Source of the DNA: Symbiodinium natans
Lineage: Eukaryota > Sar > Dinophyceae > Suessiales > Symbiodiniaceae
Direction: 5' to 3'
Assembly: GCA_905221605.1 (NCBI GenBank)
Contig: CAJNDS010002088.1
Coordinates: 186,001 to 250,000 of the forward strand
Length of the DNA: 64,000 nt
The translations under genes and the position numbers were made by a program. The notes under the pieces are model-generated. The model made no database searches. It was not told where the DNA came from and saw only the letters and a program-made list of their open reading frames with translations. Below are positions 41,665 through 52,454 of this stretch, in pieces; positions within the stretch are counted from its first letter, which is position 1, and each line of letters opens with the position of its first letter.

Positions 41665-42689
41665 AAGGTCTTGCGAGTTGTTTGGTCCCGATTTCACTCA
41701 CCCCCAAGACATGAATCCTGAACCAGGGTTTAGGGTTTAGGGTTTAGGGTTTGGGGTTTGGGGTTTAGGGTTTAGGGTTGAGGAAGGTTTCGGGTTTAGT
41801 CAGTGTTCAGGGTTGATTCCAGAAATCTATGGCGTTTGGACCTGAAGCACAAATGCAGGGCGCCCGTCCCTCCCCCCTTCCCCCTTCCCTCGCTCCCCTC
41901 TCCTCCCCAAACAACATTATAAACCCCCCCAACCCCAAACCCTAAACCCTAAACCCTAAACCCTAAACCCTAAAGCCTAATTAACCCCTAAACCTTAAAC
42001 CCTAAACCCCTGAACCACAGTGACTGGGATGAGGACTCCTGGGCAACAGCTCTTCCAATGCCTCGCAAGGCCGTAGCCCAGTAAGAGGGTTTAGGGTTTA
42101 GGGTTTGGGGTTTCCAAAGGGAACCCAGAAACAACAAAAAGAGAGCAACAAAGGTGCCACAGGGTTTTTTTATGGATCTATCCCCACCCTAAACACCTAC
42201 AGCAAACTCCAGAAAGTTGGAACATGGTTGAAGGATTGTTAGAGGTGGGATTCCCTTTGGTATACCTTTTGGGGTATAGGGGTTAATATGTTCCAACTTT
42301 TTGGAGTATACTGTACCCAAAAAGAATGGCCGACAAGGAGCTAACTTGAGGGCCCTTCAGCCCTTTCTTTTGGTTGGGGTCGCTGGGGCACGGGGTCGTG
42401 TAGGACAAGGTTCAAGATTTTCATTGAGCTCGCACTTGACCCTAAACCCTAAACCTTAAACCCTAAACCCTAAACCCTAAACCCAGGCGAGCAGGCCTGC
42501 CGGGCGTTTGGCTTCGCAGTTGGGAGCTTGGGCCAGCGGCGGCTAGCGTGTCTGCACGCGCTTGCTCTTACAACTGCACGACGGCCCGCGGGAGGGCGAA
42601 ACCCTAAACCCTAAACCCTAAACCCTAAACCCTAAACCCCAAACCCTAAACCCTAAACCCTAAACCCTAAACCCGGACATGGCGATGAG

Positions 42690-42800
42690 GTCGCGGCGTG
42701 GGGGCGATCGCCAGGACCAGCACTCCAGCCGGCACAGGCGGTCTGCTTGCACCGCAGCTGCCAATCCATGAAGGACGGCACCAACTCACTCCCAGGTGGT
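42690..42800 (-). CDS. Candidate exon island
   Basis: Minus-strand frame VPSFMDWQLRCKQTACAGWS then AGPGDRPHAATSSPC, in a GC-rich island between CCCTAAA tracts. Boundaries unresolved. Confidence 0.35.
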
Positions 42801-43004
42801 GGCGGCACATCTCACGCCTAGCCCTAAACCCTAAACCCTATAAGCCCTAAACCCTAAACCCTAAACCCTAAGCCCTAAACCCTAAACCCCAACCCGAAAC
42901 CCTAAACCCTTAAAACCACTGAAGCTGGGAGTACTCAAAAGCACAGCATCTGTGAAGAAAGCAAAGGCAACCACCCCAACCATCACCTCTTGGGATTTCC
43001 GGGC

Positions 43005-43175
43005 TTCACTGCCCAAAGAGCCCAAAAGCCTTAATTGAGGAATAAGCCTTAAAGAGCCCAAAAGACCCCATTTATTTGAGGAACAAGCCTTAAAGAGCCC
43101 AAAAGACCCCATTTATTTGAGGAATAAGCCTTAAAGAGCCCAAAAGACCCTATTATTTGAGGAATAAGCCCTAAA
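43005..43175 (+). repeat. 41-bp tandem repeat, about 3.5 copies
   Basis: Unit GCCTTAAAGAGCCCAAAAGA plus CCCCATTTATTTGAGGAAYAA repeats at 43,046, 43,087 and 43,128 with one to three differences per copy. Confidence 0.9.
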
Positions 43176-43188
43176 TCAGATTCTAGAG

Positions 43189-43290
43189 AAAGAGCAACCT
43201 AGGAATGAACATGGGTGCCGTTTCTGTTTCAATGGGGAACCTCCGCCCTTTAAAAAGCGAGTGAGGGCCTTGTCTGGGTCCTAGTATGAA
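43189..43290. mobile_element. MITE family E, copy 5
   Basis: AGAGCAACCTAGGAATGAAC at the left, CTTGTCTGGGTCCTAG at the right. Starts immediately after the 41-bp tandem repeat. Confidence 0.55.
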
Positions 43291-43492
43291 GGATCTCCAT
43301 ACAACTTGAGGTCTATTCCTGAACTAAGGGGTATGAACACTCTCTAGGTAGTTGCCACATTCCTTGCAAAGAAGCCCGCCCCAGTGGCCTCCAGGGTTTG
43401 CTGGGGGTTTAGGGTTTCGGGTTTAGGGTGAGGGCTTGGGGTTAAACCCGAAACCCTAAACCCTAAACCCTAAACTCTAAGCCCTAAACCCT

Positions 43493-43593
43493 TTCAGGGC
43501 TCTGCTAGGGCCTCCAAAGGTTACCGGGAGCTGGCCAGGCGGCTTTGCTTCTGAAGCACAGCACAACCCTTGTACGCAGGAGGCCTCTTGTTG
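43493..43593 (-). CDS. Candidate exon island
   Basis: Between CCCTAAA and TTTAGGG. Minus-strand frame NKRPPAYKGCAVLQKQSR then LASSR with GTACAAG|GGTTG as a possible acceptor. Product unknown. Confidence 0.35.
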
Positions 43594-44224
43594 AGGGTTT
43601 AGGGCTTAGGGCTTAGGGTTTAGGGTTTAGGGTTTAGGGTTTTGTTGCGTCCCGAAATCTTTCGAGCCTAACCCTAAGCCCTATAGACCCCACATGAAGC
43701 CTCAGAAAAAAGCTGCTCCTTGCATCTTCATGAACTAAGGTGGTACCTTGGAGGAAGCCCTAAACCCTAAACCCTAAACCCTGAACGCCAGGCCCAGACG
43801 CCACCAAACCCCCCACCCTCCAGGCAGAGGGGTGAACCCTAAACCCTAAACCCTGAACCCTAAACCCTAAGCCAGTATAGAGGGGGGTAGTGGGGTCCTC
43901 CTGGCCTGAATGCCACTCAACTGGGAGGAGTCCATCGTGCGCTGCAGAGCCTTCTCTCAAGCGGTACTACTTGGGGGGTTTAGGGTTTAGGGTTTGGGGT
44001 TTAGGGTTTAGGGTTTAGGGCTAAGGAGTACAAGGAGGAACCCTCAGAAGGGACCCATAGTACATAACCCCTATATATACATATATATATATATAGATAC
44101 CTTAGAATGTCCCTATATACAGAAGTACAGTAGCCCCCTACAAAACCCCTAAGTAACTCCTATGGTCCCTCTTGGTTCTTTGATTGCCAAGAAGGGGATC
44201 CCCCCTGCATATCCACACTGTGCT

Positions 44225-44385
44225 GGGTTTAGGGTTTAGGGTTTAGGGTTTAGGGTTTAGGGTTTAGGGTTTAGGGTTTAGGGTTTAGGGTTTAGGGTTT
44301 AGGGCTTAGGGCTTAGGGTTTAGGGCTTAGGGCTTAGGGTGTAGGGTTTAGGGTTTAGCGTTTAGGGTTTAGGGTTTAGGTACAG
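44225..44385 (+). repeat. (TTTAGGG)n array, more than 20 units
   Basis: One of the longest plus-oriented tracts, with CTTAGGG variants in its right half. Confidence 0.95.
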
Positions 44386-45824
44386 GGTTGAAGGGCCCTA
44401 ACTTTGAGGATTTCCCAACTAGGTGAACCCCCTGCTTATATACCCTGCCCCCGCGTCCCAAATGCTACAACCCTCATTATGCGGACCCTCTTTTTGGCGG
44501 AAAGGCCCTGATCTGGGGCCAGGGCTCAGGGCTGAAGTGGTGCATCTTTGGTGTCTAGAGTCCCTGTTTCCGGTTTAGGGTTTAGGGTTGTGTAGGGTTT
44601 AGGGTTTGGGTTTAGGGTTTAGGGCTAGAGTTCGTTTTGTGAGGCCGCTCCTTATCAGCAGGGCTGTCAGCCTTGGTCCCAGAGCTAGGAATGATGTAGA
44701 TGGATAGGGCTTATGAGGGAACCCAAGGGCCTCCCAAAAGGGGAATGCGAGCCCACTCTGGGTACTGCGGTAGACGTTGAGGCCTTGGGGTGCATGGTGT
44801 AGGGAGAGCGAACGGAGTGATGAAGGTTCTTAGGGTTTAGGGTTTAGGGTTTTGAAACTCTACATCACATCCCTAAAGTACCCCCTCCCTGGGGCCTAGG
44901 AGCACTGCGGTGGTGCTAAGAACATCCTAACAACCTTAAACCCTCGACTCTACATGCTTGCACAGGGCACTCCGGAGGTCTGGGGCTTGGCTTGCAGGCT
45001 TGCAGGTGTAAGGTTTAGGGTTTTGGGTTTTGGGTCTAGGGTTAGGGTTGAAGGGTTTCCTAAACCCAAGAACAGGGCAGTGGTTGGGTGTTGGGCTTAG
45101 GTTTTTACAGCTCCGCAACTCCCTTAAGCTACCGCAGGCTGGGAGGAAAATGCCTTTTCGAAGCTGTGTCGGAGCCACTCTATTCCCGGGTGAAATCTAA
45201 CTTGCAGGGAAACATTGGTGTGTGCATATATGTATGTATGTATCTATATAAATACAGATATATATCTGTATTTGCTTTGTCTATTTATTCTTATTCATTT
45301 GTTCTTCATATGTATCAACATCGGGGAATTTACAGAAAAGGAAAGACAAAACCCTTCTTAAGGAGACCCGAGACCACAAAAAAACAAACCCCAAACTCCC
45401 TAGGGTTTAAGGTTTAGAGTTTAGGGCCCTTGAGGGCATCCAGGACCGCGGTCCACAAGCATTGAACTAAACTGTATAAACCCTAAGCCCTAAACCCCTA
45501 AACCCCTAAGCCTATACCCTAAACCGGGAACCCTGCTTTGCTCAATGAAGTTTACCCTATTTTGGAGTAAACCCTGGGAAAATTTCTTAAGGCATGTAAC
45601 TCATTTAGGCAGAAGTAGCAATAATAGGAGCCCAGAACAACATGAAGTACTCCTAAACCCACTTTACAACACATCCTACGACATCTTAGTTGCTGAGTTC
45701 AGAAGCTCCCAAAAAGTGTACACTTTCTAAAGAAATCTTAGTATCCCAAAAAGCGTAAAGCTAAAAAACTAAAAATCGGAATCCAGCCTTGACGCAAGCT
45801 TGTCGAGTAGCTCTCGTGCTCTAA

Positions 45825-46008
45825 TACTTGCTTAAGAACCCCCCTTCGAGTCTAGGGTTTAGGGTTTAGGGTTTAGGGCTTCGGTTTTAGGGTTTAGGGC
45901 TTCGGGTTTAGGGTTTAGGGCTCGGGTTCCCCCCAAAAAACTTAAACATGCCTTCTCCCATACAAGGGTAATATAAGGGCAACTGGTTTTTTTGGGTTCT
46001 TAAGCCAA
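45825..46008. mobile_element. MITE family D copy interrupted by telomeric repeats
   Basis: CTTGCTTAAGAACCCCCC at the left and TTTGGGTTCTTAAGCCAAT at the right match the family ends, but a TTTAGGG tract (about 45,852-45,928) lies inside the left end. Confidence 0.6.
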
Positions 46009-46169
46009 TAGTAGTGCTAGAGCTGGAGGTCCAGGACCCGGGCCGGTAGAGGAACAAAGCGGCCGTAGTCATGACCTGTAGCTTAGAAAGGTTGTGGCGC
46101 TTGTGGGGCTTGTGGGGTTCAGGGTTTAGGGTAGAAGGCCCTACACCCTAATTAAACCCTTGGCTTCTG

Positions 46170-46418
46170 TGGTGAGAAAAAAGATCGGACACGTGGAAAG
46201 CAAGTCGCCGGCGACAGGGCTACGGCAAGAAGATGCGCCAACATAGGAAGTTTCATGTTAGTGGCACGCGCCGTGCGTTCATGAGATTCGGGAACAGAGT
46301 CAAGGGTACGTGGGGAGAAGCGCTTGCGTGGGAATCATCTCGGTATGTTGTTGCAACTCAGCGTTATGTAGAGAAGATTGTTGAAGATCGCGTGTATTCG
46401 AGTCTTTCGAGGCCCTGA
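46170..46418 (+). CDS. Unassigned basic open frame
   Basis: About 80 plus-strand codons, strongly basic at first (WKASRRRQGYGKKMRQHRKF) then VEKIVEDRVYSSLSRP and a stop. Not in a telomeric tract. Family not recognised. Being on the plus strand, it disagrees with the window's gene direction. Confidence 0.25.
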
Positions 46419-47182
46419 CCAGTAACGCCGCAAACATGACTATTTCACCTGAGATGCAGCTGCTGTGTTTAGCGCCGGCGCGAGGATTTGGTTCTACGAA
46501 AAGGACGAGGAATCTTACTACTCCAGACAACTCCTAGCCCTAAACTCAAAACCCTTAAAATCCTTAAAGAAGCCCCGAAAAAAGCCCCTGTAGTCCCCTG
46601 ACAACCCGAAATGGGCCCCTAAACCCTGAAAACCTGGAGCCCAAACCCTAAACCCTAAACCCTAAACCCTAAACCCTAAACCCTAAACCCTAAACCCTAA
46701 ACCCCAAACCCTGTCCGTGAGGGTGCCAAAGATCAGCCATTCAAGGGCTGCCCTAAACCTCAAACCCGAAACTCGAAACCCTAATCCCCAAAACGGGATC
46801 CAGACCTTCCAGAAATTTAGGGTTTAGGGTTTAGGGTTTAGGGTTTAGGCGAAGGTTCTCCTCTTACCTCCCTCAAACCATAAAGGTCATATTTTGAACG
46901 ATTTCGTGGGGCTGTTCGTAAGAAACATATATACTGCTTTTCCTGGGCTTTTCTAAACCTCCACACAAAACAAACTCTGAGCCCCAAACCTCAGGGAACT
47001 GGCCGAACTTGCGAAAATCGCAAGGATCATGACCAGAAACTCGAAACCCGAAACCCGAAACCCCAAATCCTAAATCCTATCATCAACAACCCCCCCATCC
47101 CCAGAAGCCACACCGCCAAACATGCAAGGCCGGTACAGGACTCAGTGTTTTTGGCTTTAGGGTTCTCTAGGGTCTAGGGTCT

Positions 47183-47335
47183 ACTTGAAGGTTCATGGCA
47201 CTTACTAACCAATAATAACTGGGCTTATAACCCTACTTATAATTGGGATAACCCATATAAGGACCTTTAGGGGTATTATAAGTAGGGTTATAAGTACAGT
47301 TATAATTGGTTAGTAATTACCATGAACCTTCAAGT
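47183..47335. mobile_element. MITE family A, copy 6 (young subfamily)
   Basis: ACTTGAAGGTTCATGGCACT and TTACCATGAACCTTCAAGT termini. The interior (AACCAATAATAACTGGGCTT ... ) is about 95 percent the same as the copy at 60,951. AGGGTCT flanks both sides, a possible 7-bp duplication inside a telomeric variant. Confidence 0.9.
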
Positions 47336-47964
47336 AGGGTCTAGGGTTTAGGGTTTTGCGTTTCAGGTCCGGAGCTCAGGGTATTTGTGGAAGTCAGCGA
47401 GGAAAGGCAGCAGAAACTCAGGGTTGGTAGGGTTGGTAGGGTTCAGGGAGCAGGGCTTCAGGGTTCAGGGTTCAGGGTTTAGGGTTCAGGGTTCAGGGTT
47501 TAAGTTTAGGGTTTAGGGTGTAGGGATACATCTCATAAAGCTAGGGTGTGGTGTTCAGGTGGAGAGGTTATCCACATACACGGGACTCAGCACTGCGTCC
47601 CAATCAAACCCAAACCCTGAACCCTGAAATTCTTACTGAGGGTTTAGGTTTTAGGGTTTAGGGTTAGGGTTCTTACTGCGGGTTGAGGGGTTGAGGGGTT
47701 GAGGGGTTGAGGGGGTTGAGGGGTTGAGGGGTTGAGGGTTGTTGGGTGCAGGGTGCGGTACGCCACCTCATACAGAGGAATCTCTTGGCGAGGCCGTGGC
47801 TGCACCGGATGATCAGGCTGTGCAAGAAGTGGACCTTTGAGATTCACTTAGTTTTGGGTTTCGGGCTACAGGGTTTTAGGGTTTAGGGTTTTGGGTTTTG
47901 GGTTTCGGGCTACAGGGCTGAGGGTTTGGGGTTTCGGGTTTAGGGTGGGGAGACACTTACTGGA

Positions 47965-48057
47965 TGGTTCTTAGTAGGGAATGAGGGAATGAGGCCCACT
48001 TTTATCCGCTAAAGGGTATATATAGGGCCCTCATTCCCCCATTCCCTACTAAGAACC
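47965..48057. mobile_element. MITE family B, copy 3
   Basis: TGGTTCTTAGTAGGGAATGA and CATTCCCTACTAAGAACCA are long, almost perfect inverted ends with a very short middle. Confidence 0.85.
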
Positions 48058-48310
48058 AGGGAGCTTAGTTTTGGGCAGGAGGGGGAGAGGCTACAGCTTC
48101 GTAATTGTTCAAGGTATCGACGTGAAACAGAGCCCAGATCCCTGGACCCTGGGGTTCCAGGTTTAGGGTTTAGGGTTTAAGGTTTAGGGTTTAGGGCTTA
48201 GGGTTTAGGGTTGCCTGTTACCCATCCCCAGAAGAATTTACGCAAGTTGGCTTCGCGCGGTTCGGGGAAGCGTGGGAACTTGAGTGCTTCTCGAAACCTC
48301 GTCTAGGGGA

Positions 48311-48395
48311 AAAAGGATACCCTGGTTTGATTTACAGGAGCTCATAAGGGAACCTACCCCTAAAAAATGGACTCAAGGTCCACTCTGGGTCCTAG
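48311..48395. mobile_element. MITE family E, partial copy
   Basis: Right end CCACTCTGGGTCCTAGTCTAG and interior CATAAGGGAACC match the family. The left end is lost. Confidence 0.45.
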
Positions 48396-48491
48396 TCTAG
48401 TAGCCCTAAACCCTAAACCCTAAACCCGAAACCGGCTTTAGGTTGAGGGGCTTTGCATTCTTCCATCGTTGAGACCCCACGCCAATGGCAC

Positions 48492-48539
48492 GTCTCCCAG
48501 GCAGCCCGAAAGAAGCGAATTGAAAGCTGGAGAAAGAAC
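48492..48539 (-). CDS. Probable exon of an unnamed gene
   Basis: Minus strand: GTTCCAG|GTTCTT acceptor, 16 codons VLSPAFNSLLSGCLGD, GGAGAC|GTGCCA donor. The plus strand is also open here, but only the minus strand offers an AG|G acceptor with a donor in phase. Confidence 0.4.
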
Positions 48540-48954
48540 CTGGAACAGGAGTTAGGGTTTCGGGTTTCGGGTTTAGGGGTTTAGGAGGACTTGACAGTGG
48601 TTAGGGTTTGGAACTGTGAGAACTCTAGGACGTCTCAGGCTTCAGGGGTGTCAGGCTGAGTGTGTTCTAGGGTCTTGGAGTCTGGGGCTTCTGCGGCACT
48701 CTCGAAACCCTACCTAAACCGTTTTGGTGCAGGGTTTTGGGGTTTGGGGTTTAGGGTTCGGGTTTAGGGTTTACAGTTTAACCCTGTACAAGCAGGATAT
48801 AATGGACACAATATATATATATATATATATATGTGCCAACAGAGCCTCCTATGATCCACAAAGCCTTGGTTCCAAAAGCAACACTATCAGTAAGGCTGTC
48901 CCCAACAAATCAATCGCATTAAATCAAGTTAACATCTTAAGGGGTGCGCAGTGT

Positions 48955-49054
48955 TCTTGCGCTATCACGGCAGGAACATCAATGGGTCGGCTCCCAAACA
49001 TATGAGCGTACTGCATGGCAGCTGCAGCAAGGGGAACTCTGCAGAGACTCTAGC
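48955..49054 (-). pseudogene. Duplicated fragment of the 52,455-53,087 gene
   Basis: About 100 bp, over 95 percent identical to 52,988-53,087, including the codons for MQYAHMFGSRP(V/I)DVPA VIAQE. It starts right after the stop of the EEP-fold gene and then diverges. Because both copies are preceded by TAG|AGTCTCTGCAG, the shared part could be a copied exon start. Confidence 0.7.
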
Positions 49055-49063
49055 ATGAGACCA

Positions 49064-50628
49064 TCAGACCGGTTTCTTCCAAGCGCTTGCCCTCGCGGCT
49101 CTCTTCTGCTCCAGCTTCTCCTCCTTACGTTCTTTCCTTTTGAGCCTTGCAGTGCTCGCTTCTCCTCTGGTGCGACTGTTGTCCACGGAGTGAAAGACGA
49201 AGGCAGGGTAGTGGGAGTCCGTGTCATACATGCGGATTCGCAAGTCTCTATGGTCGAAAGGGATGTGGCCGTGTCTTTGCACGGCCAGATTTAAGAGTTG
49301 CGAGCCAGGAAGCTGTAGCCACCCGCAGCAATCGCCTTCGCAATTTCCCAACAGTTCTGTTGCGACTGGCTGCAAGTTGTTCCTCTGAATGAATATCCTC
49401 AGTTCATCCGACAACTGGCCCAAACCTTGATTCAGGTCAAGACCTAAAATGTCGCAAGAAGCCTCCACTGCCGCGGCAAATAACTGCTGCAGCAGATCTC
49501 TGGTTCGTCCTCTCTTTTCACGTGCCACCATGTTATTTAGGTGAGCAGACCCCACGACAAGATGCTGCAAAGGCCACCCCTCTGGAACTCTTAGGTCGAA
49601 CTTGCCGAAGATCCCCCTCAAGGCCCACTGCCCCGACGGTAGGTCTTCAGTCACTGCCTGAACCAACTGCCCGCTCCGAGCCAGAAAATCCTCGGGCATT
49701 GCAACTGCCAATCCTGATTCTGCGACAGCGACGACACTGTATTCCAAGCTCTCCAACCGTTGCAAATCCATGAGGTCGCACTCCTGCATGGCTAAGTATG
49801 ACCACGTGCCTGCAAGGAAGGCTGAGGTGTCGATTCCCTAAACCCTAAACCCTAAACCCGAAACCCTAAACCCTAAACCCTAAACCTTAAACCCGAAACC
49901 CACTCCTGCATGGCTAAGTATGACCACGTGCCTGCGAGGAAGGCTGAGATGTCGATTCCCTGGCGCACCGCGCCGGCGTTCCAGCATAAGCCGGATATCC
50001 GATTGTGCAGTCGCCGTGGATGAATCTGATGTCTCACCGCCTGCTCCGTGTAGTCAAAGCGGTACACTTCGCCGACTCCTGCCGCCTCGACCTCCGTGAC
50101 CTCCGCAGTGGACGGCCGCTGAAAAATTTGCGACAAGGGCTGCTCTTCCTTTGCCAGATGTTGCGCCTGTTGGGGCCACTCCTCCGTGGGCCCCTTCAAA
50201 CCGCGCTTGCGCTCCTTCCTTGTCCACGTCAGATCCATTTGCAAAGGCGGGTTAGCAAAAATCGCGGCGAAGAACTCATCCTCATTCCCCTGCGCAGCCA
50301 TTCGCACAGCCTGCGGCGAATACGCAGACAGAATGACATCTTGTGTCAATGGCTTTGTCCGTCCCAGGGCATGAAAATGCGTCTCCTCGTGCAACATCGG
50401 ACGTGGCTCAGGCAAATGCGGCCAATCAACCACTCTTTCTGGATACATGCGGTCCAATGCGTTCCAAGTCGACATGTATAATCGCGACACAGTCTTGGAC
50501 ACCCGATTGCCTCTTTGCATATCGAGTTGCTGGTACACCCAACTGGTTCCAAAGTCGCTTGCGTAGCGGAACCCTGCCCCAAATTGCGCCGCGGCGGCAC
50601 GCGTCAAGTCTTCCAGACGGTCCTCCAT
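49064..50628 (-). CDS. Endonuclease/exonuclease/phosphatase-fold protein, split by a telomeric insertion
   Basis: About 490 residues if the 122-bp block 49,810-49,931 is removed. The N-terminal half is unassigned (starts MEDRLEDLTRAAAAQF, charged linker near residue 150). The C-terminal half has the EEP hallmarks in order: LCWNAG (Asn), AMQEC (Glu), GSAHLN (His), LGLDLNQ (Asp/Asn) and a final DSHYPAFVF (Asp-His), followed by a Lys/Arg-rich tail. In this superfamily those residues bind metal and cleave phosphodiester bonds, as in AP endonucleases and LINE nucleases. The insertion falls directly after the catalytic Gln-Glu codons. Read unspliced the gene is broken; read with GC-AG splicing it is intact. 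The upstream end is uncertain; exons at 51-52 kb may belong to it. Confidence 0.75.
49779..49961 (-). repeat. 61-bp direct duplication flanking a 61-bp telomeric insertion
   Basis: Copies at 49,779-49,839 and 49,901-49,961 differ at two positions. Between them, 49,840-49,900 is CCCTAAA-type sequence with CCCGAAA and CCTTAAA variants. This reads as insertion of telomeric DNA at a break with staggered ends 61 nt apart, later filled in. Confidence 0.95.
49810..49931 (-). other. Candidate young telomeric intron (GC-AG, 122 bp)
   Basis: Minus strand: CCTCGCAG|GCACGTGG donor side and CCTTCCTTGCAG|GCACG acceptor side, each inside one copy of the 61-bp duplication. Splicing here removes exactly one duplicate plus the telomeric insert and restores the EEP frame (FLAGTWSYLAMQECDLM). 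GC donor and pyrimidine-rich AG|G acceptor match the AKR introns. No transcript evidence. Confidence 0.5.
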
Positions 50629-50698
50629 GGCTGAGTCGCGCTGAAAGGAAAATCCCCTCACGCTTCACAAGAATGGTGCCTGTTCTTTTGCGACTCAT

Positions 50699-51530
50699 AC
50701 GAAACAATGGTTTACCAATCTTTATGGAGATCTTTCTGAATTAGCACGGGCTCCGCCAAGGGCGGGCGCAGGCCATCAGTTGGGTACCCTTTTTAAGATG
50801 CTTAAGGCAGTATAAGGGCCATGTTTGGAGTATATAAAAGGAGCCCTTAGGGGTACAACCTTAGGGATGCAAGTCTGAATCCCTTGAGGGTGCCTGATGT
50901 CGCAGCGGCGGACTATAAGTACCGTGAACTATGGTCTCAGCCTTGCTTGAGGCACAGACTGCACCACGACTCACCAACTCCCCACAAAAAGAACCCTGGG
51001 TCATAATGAAACAATGGTTTACCAATCCTTATAAAGATCTTTCTGAATTAGCACGGGCTCCGCCAAGGGCGGGCGCAGGCCATCAGTTGGGTACCCTTTT
51101 GAAGATGCTTAAGGCAGTATAAGGGCCATGTTTGGAATATATAAAGGGTCACCAACTCCCCAGAAAAAGGATCCTGGGTCATATGAAACAATGGTTTACC
51201 AATCCTTATAAAGATCTTTCTGAATTAGCACGGGCTCCGCCAAGGGCGGGCGCAGGCCATCAGTTGGGTACCCTTTTGAAGATGCTTAAGGCAGTATAAG
51301 GGCCATGTTTGGAATATATAAAGGGTCACCAACTCCCCAGAAAAAGGATCCTGGGTCATATGAAACAATGGTTTACCAATCTTTATAAAGATCTTTCTGA
51401 ATTAGCACGGGCTCCGCCAAGGGCGGGCGCAGGCCATCAGTTAGGTATCTTTTTGAAGATGCTTAAGGCAGTATAAGTATAAGGGCCATGTTTGGAATAT
51501 ATCAAGGGTCACCAACTCCCCACGAACAAG
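50699..51530. repeat. 177-bp satellite, four copies
   Basis: Units start at GAAACAATGGTTTACCAAT (50,701; 51,008; 51,185; 51,362), the last three exactly 177 bp apart. Each contains GCACGGGCTCCGCCAAGGGC and GGCAGTATAAGGGCCATGTT. Copy 1 carries 130 bp of extra DNA including the family I MITE end (GGGGTACAACCTTAGG), showing that the unit grew from a deleted MITE-bearing version. It lies between the EEP gene and the 51,855 ORF, perhaps in an intron. Confidence 0.9.
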
Positions 51531-51657
51531 ACAAGAGTGACGGAACTGCGGGACTTGCGCAGTCCCGACGTGGACGCGCTTGGCGCCATGGTCTGAAACT
51601 TCGCGCTGCTTGAGAAGAGCTGGTACCGCTTGCAAGAAACTAACATGGCTTGGAAGC

Positions 51658-51855
51658 CTACTTGGCCCTTAACATGTTCGCCATCCTCATCTTCTTCTTT
51701 GCCGGACCACCCGAACCCGTGACGTCTACCGAACGCGCTGGAGGCGACAGCGGTAGTACCGGCGCCCGGCTTGAGGACGCCCCACCGTCCTGGACTTGCA
51801 CACGCCCAGGCGGAAGGGGCACTGCCCTGTCCTGGTTGTTTTTCTTTGGTGCCAT
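51658..51855 (-). CDS. Hypothetical N-terminal segment or small ORF
   Basis: 65 codons from a good Met: MAPKKNNQDRAVPLPPGR, Ser/Pro-rich middle, then GGPAKKKMRMANMLRAK. Basic ends and low-complexity middle suggest a nuclear or linker segment. It could be the first exon of the EEP-fold gene with the satellite in the intron. The longer overlapping frames on both strands look like shadows. Confidence 0.4.
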   Translation of the reverse strand: MAPKKNNQDRAVPLPPGRVQVQDGGASSSRAPVLPLSPPARSVDVTGSGGPAKKKMRMANMLRAK

Positions 51856-52139
51856 AGCAGTACAAGACTACCCCTACGACACGAGCACTACACCTCTGCC
51901 TCTGACAAACGCGCGACGCAGAGACTGCCAATATTTTTTTCCAATGCCCAGCTGCAACAGCTGTTCCGTGCTGGCTGAAACAGTCACAGCACGGCAAGCA
52001 TTGAAAACGATCCTGTGTCGAAAAGGCTTTGACATCAAGGACTGAGACGCCAACCCTAGACCCTAAACATGCGAGACACCCTCACACTCACAGTCCAATA
52101 TGCAAGAGCCTGGGCCACAGACATCAGTCATAGGTTTAG

Positions 52140-52440
52140 GGTTTAAGGTTTAGGGTTAAGGGCTTTGGGCGGGCGAGGGCCCCGGGAGCCCTGTCCGGGT
52201 GGTTTTCGCTTGCGAAACGACTGCAACGAAGGCACTTGTACGTTGTAGCAGCGATAAGTGCACTCTTGTGACACAGCCGGTGCCAACAAGATCTTTTTTT
52301 TAGCACGTTTCGCCTGAACTTTCTCCCCAACTCCCCAAACACGTATTGAAAGAGTATGGTCAGCGCGACCAAGGCCTAGCCTATCTTTCTGCATAATGAT
52401 AGGCCGGGGCCTCACCCACAGTCCCAGTACATATGTACAC
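52140..52440 (-). CDS. Unassigned segment with Cys/His spacing
   Basis: One minus frame reads KKRSCWHRLCHKSALIAATT then YKCLRCSRFASENHPDRAP, a C-x2-C with an upstream C-x3-H and CH that may be a zinc knuckle. It ends in telomeric units. An overlapping frame is also open, so coding status is uncertain. Confidence 0.25.
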
Positions 52441-52454
52441 ATCCCTACTCAGAC

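Noticed and set aside
51650-52045. 131-codon plus-strand frame
   Set aside because: It overlaps the minus-strand frame starting MAPKKNNQD in a GC-rich stretch, and all better-supported genes here are on the minus strand.
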